Source of the DNA: Pyropia yezoensis | Taxonomy: Eukaryota; Rhodophyta; Bangiophyceae; Bangiales; Bangiaceae | Assembly (NCBI GenBank): GCA_009829735.1 | Contig: CM020620.1 | Coordinates: 13,389,420 to 13,453,419 of the forward strand | Length of the DNA stretch: 64,000 nt | Reading direction: 5' to 3' | Shown: positions 61,403 through 64,000 of the stretch, piece after piece | Layout of the letters: each line of letters begins with the position of its first letter | Position numbering within the stretch: the first letter of the stretch is position 1 | Notes under the pieces: generated by a model | Database searches by the model: none | The model's input: only the letters and a program-made list of their open reading frames with translations | What the model was told of the DNA's origin: nothing | Made by a program: the position numbers and the translations under genes

Positions 61403-64000
61403 GGCAGGCGCTCTCCCCAAGTGTCTTCCCGAATCTCCAACGGCAGGGTACTTCTACCTGTTCTCCCCTTGCGTGCCGGGAGAAAGGACGGCAGTTACCT
61501 GCTCAACCGGTAGCCGCCTGGACACCCTGTTTGTTCAAGGGGACCTTGCTCGTCCTGCGTAAGGAAAACCTCAAGATTAATGCTCGTATGCGTGTGGGGG
61601 ATAGCCTCCCCCAAGCTGTTACGCCGGTGGTCGACACGGGAGCCGGACCAAGCGTCATCACTGAGAACCTGTTACCTCCGGGCTGGCGTCGACATGCCTG
61701 GAGAGCGCCTACCAGAACCCATATTGTAGACGCATCAGGTCAAACCCTACGACCGCTTGGCCGTCTTCCCGTCGCCATCTATGTCAACAATGAACCAATG
61801 CTTTTTCCCTTTCTAGTAGTCAAGACCTTATCAGTCCCCCTCATCCTAGGCTGGGACTTCCAGAAGCAGCATGTCAAGAGCATTCTACCCGGAGAAGGAA
61901 AGGTGCAGTTCAACCATGGGTTTGTGTCACCAGTGCTGGAGCACCTGGACACCAAGGTTCGTGTGGCCAAGAACCAGAAGGAACGCATCCCACCCTCTAC
62001 CTTGACCCTCATCAAACCGGTGCTCCTACCTCCTCGCTCGGAGACCAAGGTTCAAGTCACGACCCGGACTGCAGGTCAATGCCTGATCTACGGACGCAAG
62101 GAATTTCTGGCGAAACACCGATTATACCTAGCCCACGGACATCACAAGAAGGTGGAGAGGCACACCCCGTTCTCGGTGCTGATCGTCAACGTGAGCCGGA
62201 AGCCAATAACCCTCGCCAAGGGCACTCGAGTTGGTACAGCAGAGCCTTACCGGGGGTCCGCCCGCGCTATGAGCAAGGAAGACCTCTTCAACCTGCAACA
62301 AGAGCTGGCATCCAACTTGACGGCCCTAGACGTATCTCCGGAACAAGAGCAGGCTGGCCGTACTACTCCGAAGCCCGAACAAGCACCGCCCGGGATGCCG
62401 AAGGTCAACCAAGAAAACGTCCCTCCCGACTTGAAGGAGGCACTGGAGAAGCTTCTCCAGGAATATCGGCACCTGTGGTCCGGAGAGCTGGGCAAGATGG
62501 ACGCCACCCTACACCGGATTCAACTCAAGCCAGATGCCAAACCAGTGCACATGCAACCATACCGGGCTGGATCTCATCGCCGGGATGAGATTGAGAAGCA
62601 GGTTACCAAGATGCTCAAGATGGATGTTATCGAGCCGTCTGATGGCGAGTGGGCTTTCCCGGTGGTAGTCGTCCCGAAACCTGGCGGTCACTTCCGTTTC
62701 TGCGTTGACTACAGACGCCTGAACGAGATGACAGTCAAGGATGTATACCCGATACCCCGGATGGATGATTGCCTCGACTTTCTTGGTGATGCCACCCTCT
62801 TCTCGACGCTGGATTGTAATGTCGGTTACTGGCAGATCCCTCTGGCTGACGAGGACAAGGACAAGACAACCTTCACGTGCCACATGGGACTGTTCCGGTG
62901 CAAGCGTCTCCCTTTTGGTCTCACTAATGCTCCGGCAACCTTCCAGAGAGCCATCGACATCATCCTGTCGGGGCTAAGGTGGAGAACATGTTTGGTCTAC
63001 CTGGACGACATTATTGTTTTCTCCAAGACCCCAGCGGAACACCTGGAGCACCTTCGAGAGGTCCTGGCCCTCCTGTCCAAGGCTGGAGTTACCCTCAAGG
63101 CCGAGAAGTGCCACCTGTTTGAGACTGAGGTGGAGTACCTGGGGCACGTGCTGAGTCCGGGGGAGCTCCGAGTCAATGAGAAGAACATCAAGGCCCTCCG
63201 GCATGCACGGCAACCTAAAACCCAGACGGAACTCAAGAGCTTCCTGGGTATGTGCAACGTCTACCGCCGGTTCGTACGAGACTACGCTCTGATTGCCCGG
63301 CCCTTGACCAAGCTTACTAGCAAGAAGCTTCCAGCACAACTCCCGGTGTTCGACGAGAAGCAGACAGCAGCCTTTGAAGAGCTCAAGAAGCGCCTGACCA
63401 CCACTCCAGTACTGGCGTTACCCAAGCGGGAGGGCCAGTTTGTTCTGGAGACTGATGCCTGTGGCGTCCAGGTGGGGTGCTCACTACTCCAGCAGCAACC
63501 TGATGGGCACTTCCTCCCGATAGGCTACTACAGTCGCGTCTTGACTCCAGCCGAGAAGAACTATTCCACGACCGAGCGCGAGTGCTTGGCGGTCGTCTGG
63601 GCTTGCTTCCTGTTACGTCCATATCTTGAAGGACAAGAGTTCCTCATCCGGACGGACCACGCCAGTCTAAGGTGGCTGCTATACATGGACAGCAGTCAAG
63701 GAAGGATCGCCCGGTGGCGCCTACGCCTTTCGGAGTTCAAGTACAAGGTGTGCACCAGAGCAGGGAGGGAGCACCACTGCGCCGACACCATGTCCAGGCT
63801 GGAGACTCCTGCAGCCGATACCGGTCCTATCCCGGAGGAAATACCTTGCTTCATCCTCCCGAATGTCGGACGTGGCTGGCACGCTCCCCTGTACGAGACA
63901 CCTGACGCTCATCAACCGGTAACCATTCACCGGATGCTGGAGGCACAATTGACGGACCCTCAATGCTTGGAGCTTCGCCACCAAATGGACCTGAACCGGA
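61396..64000 (+). CDS. pol: family 2 pol, copy E (3' partial)
   Basis: The -1 frame after the gag slippery site shows no stop to the window end. The protease has VVDTGAGPSVI. The linker at 61937 reads through where copy C has TAG. The RT shows FCVDYRRLN, STLDCNVGYWQIP and YLDDIIVFS (62998 on). RNase H has ETDACGVQVGCSLL and RTDHASLRWLL. Integrase begins at the very end and its catalytic residues lie outside the window. No ATG opens the frame near its beginning, again pointing to a Gag-Pol fusion made by frameshifting. Confidence 0.9.

Larger units (their letters stand above)
58861..64000 (+). mobile_element. Ty3/Gypsy family 2, copy E (runs past the window end)
   Basis: LTR 58861-59432, PBS, gag, and pol as far as RNase H and its following linker. 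It lacks the protease-RT TAG of copy C and has no lesion in the visible part. It is inserted in the antisense ORF region of another family 2 element (nested); left flank CCTCT. Confidence 0.92.

Overview
The window comes from a GC-rich eukaryotic nuclear genome dominated by LTR retrotransposons. Spliced genes with GT-AG introns, Ty3/Gypsy chromodomain elements, minisatellites and G/C homopolymers exclude a bacterium. The host is not identified; a bangiophyte red alga or another GC-rich protist/alga would fit, but nothing here proves it. A 500-base run of N (22788-23287) marks a scaffold join.

Three Ty3/Gypsy families are present, named here for convenience. Family 1: a rearranged copy A (3839-8059, minus), a nearly intact copy B (28402-39114, minus) and a solo LTR (56343-56705), each with a perfect 5-bp target-site duplication (TSD). 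Family 2: copy C (15839 to the gap, plus), a reversed LTR plus internal fragment (57882-58860), and copy E (58861 past the window end, plus). Family 3: copy D (47162-56318, minus) and a 5'-truncated copy D' (about 8906-12619, plus). All share one primer-binding site (TGGTGGAGCAGCAGGGGA). All five gag genes end in G GGA AAC GAR-stop with pol in the -1 frame, a canonical -1 ribosomal frameshift arrangement.

The most interesting system is an extra protein encoded ANTISENSE to gag-pol, between pol and the 3' LTR, in all three families (B: 29354-31723; D: 47969-49912; D': 11816-9873; start of a family 2 version at 58637-58860). The D and D' versions are both 647 codons and clearly homologous; the B version shares a short patterned core with them by eye.

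Host or DNA-transposon genes: (i) the 3' end of a secreted-type cysteine-rich repeat protein (3-314). (ii) A Gly-rich / U1-type zinc finger / RS-domain gene interrupted by copy C. Its 5' part is at 13387-15838 (plus) and its 3' part lies 42 kb away in inverted orientation (57881-57472, minus). The two parts share the TSD GCAGC, keep the reading frame, and are flanked by nearly identical LTRs. This implies a retrotransposon-mediated inversion or a misassembly. (iii) A four-exon CACTA/Plavaka-like DDE transposase gene (39855 to 25168, minus) split in exon 1 by copy B. (iv) A divergent 810-codon ORF (41483-43915, plus) of unknown function, possibly the partner gene of that DNA transposon.

Layout: 1-314 Cys-rich gene end; 315-3838 low-complexity DNA; 3839-8059 copy A; 8060-8905 no gene; 8906-12619 copy D'; 13387-15838 RS gene 5' part; 15839-22787 copy C; gap; 23288-24950 minisatellite with a 216-bp higher-order unit; 25168-39855 transposase gene with nested copy B; 41483-43915 ORF; 43916-47161 G/C-tract-rich DNA; 47162-56318 copy D; 56343-56705 solo LTR; 57472-57881 RS gene 3' part; 57882-58860 reversed family 2 end; 58861-64000 copy E.
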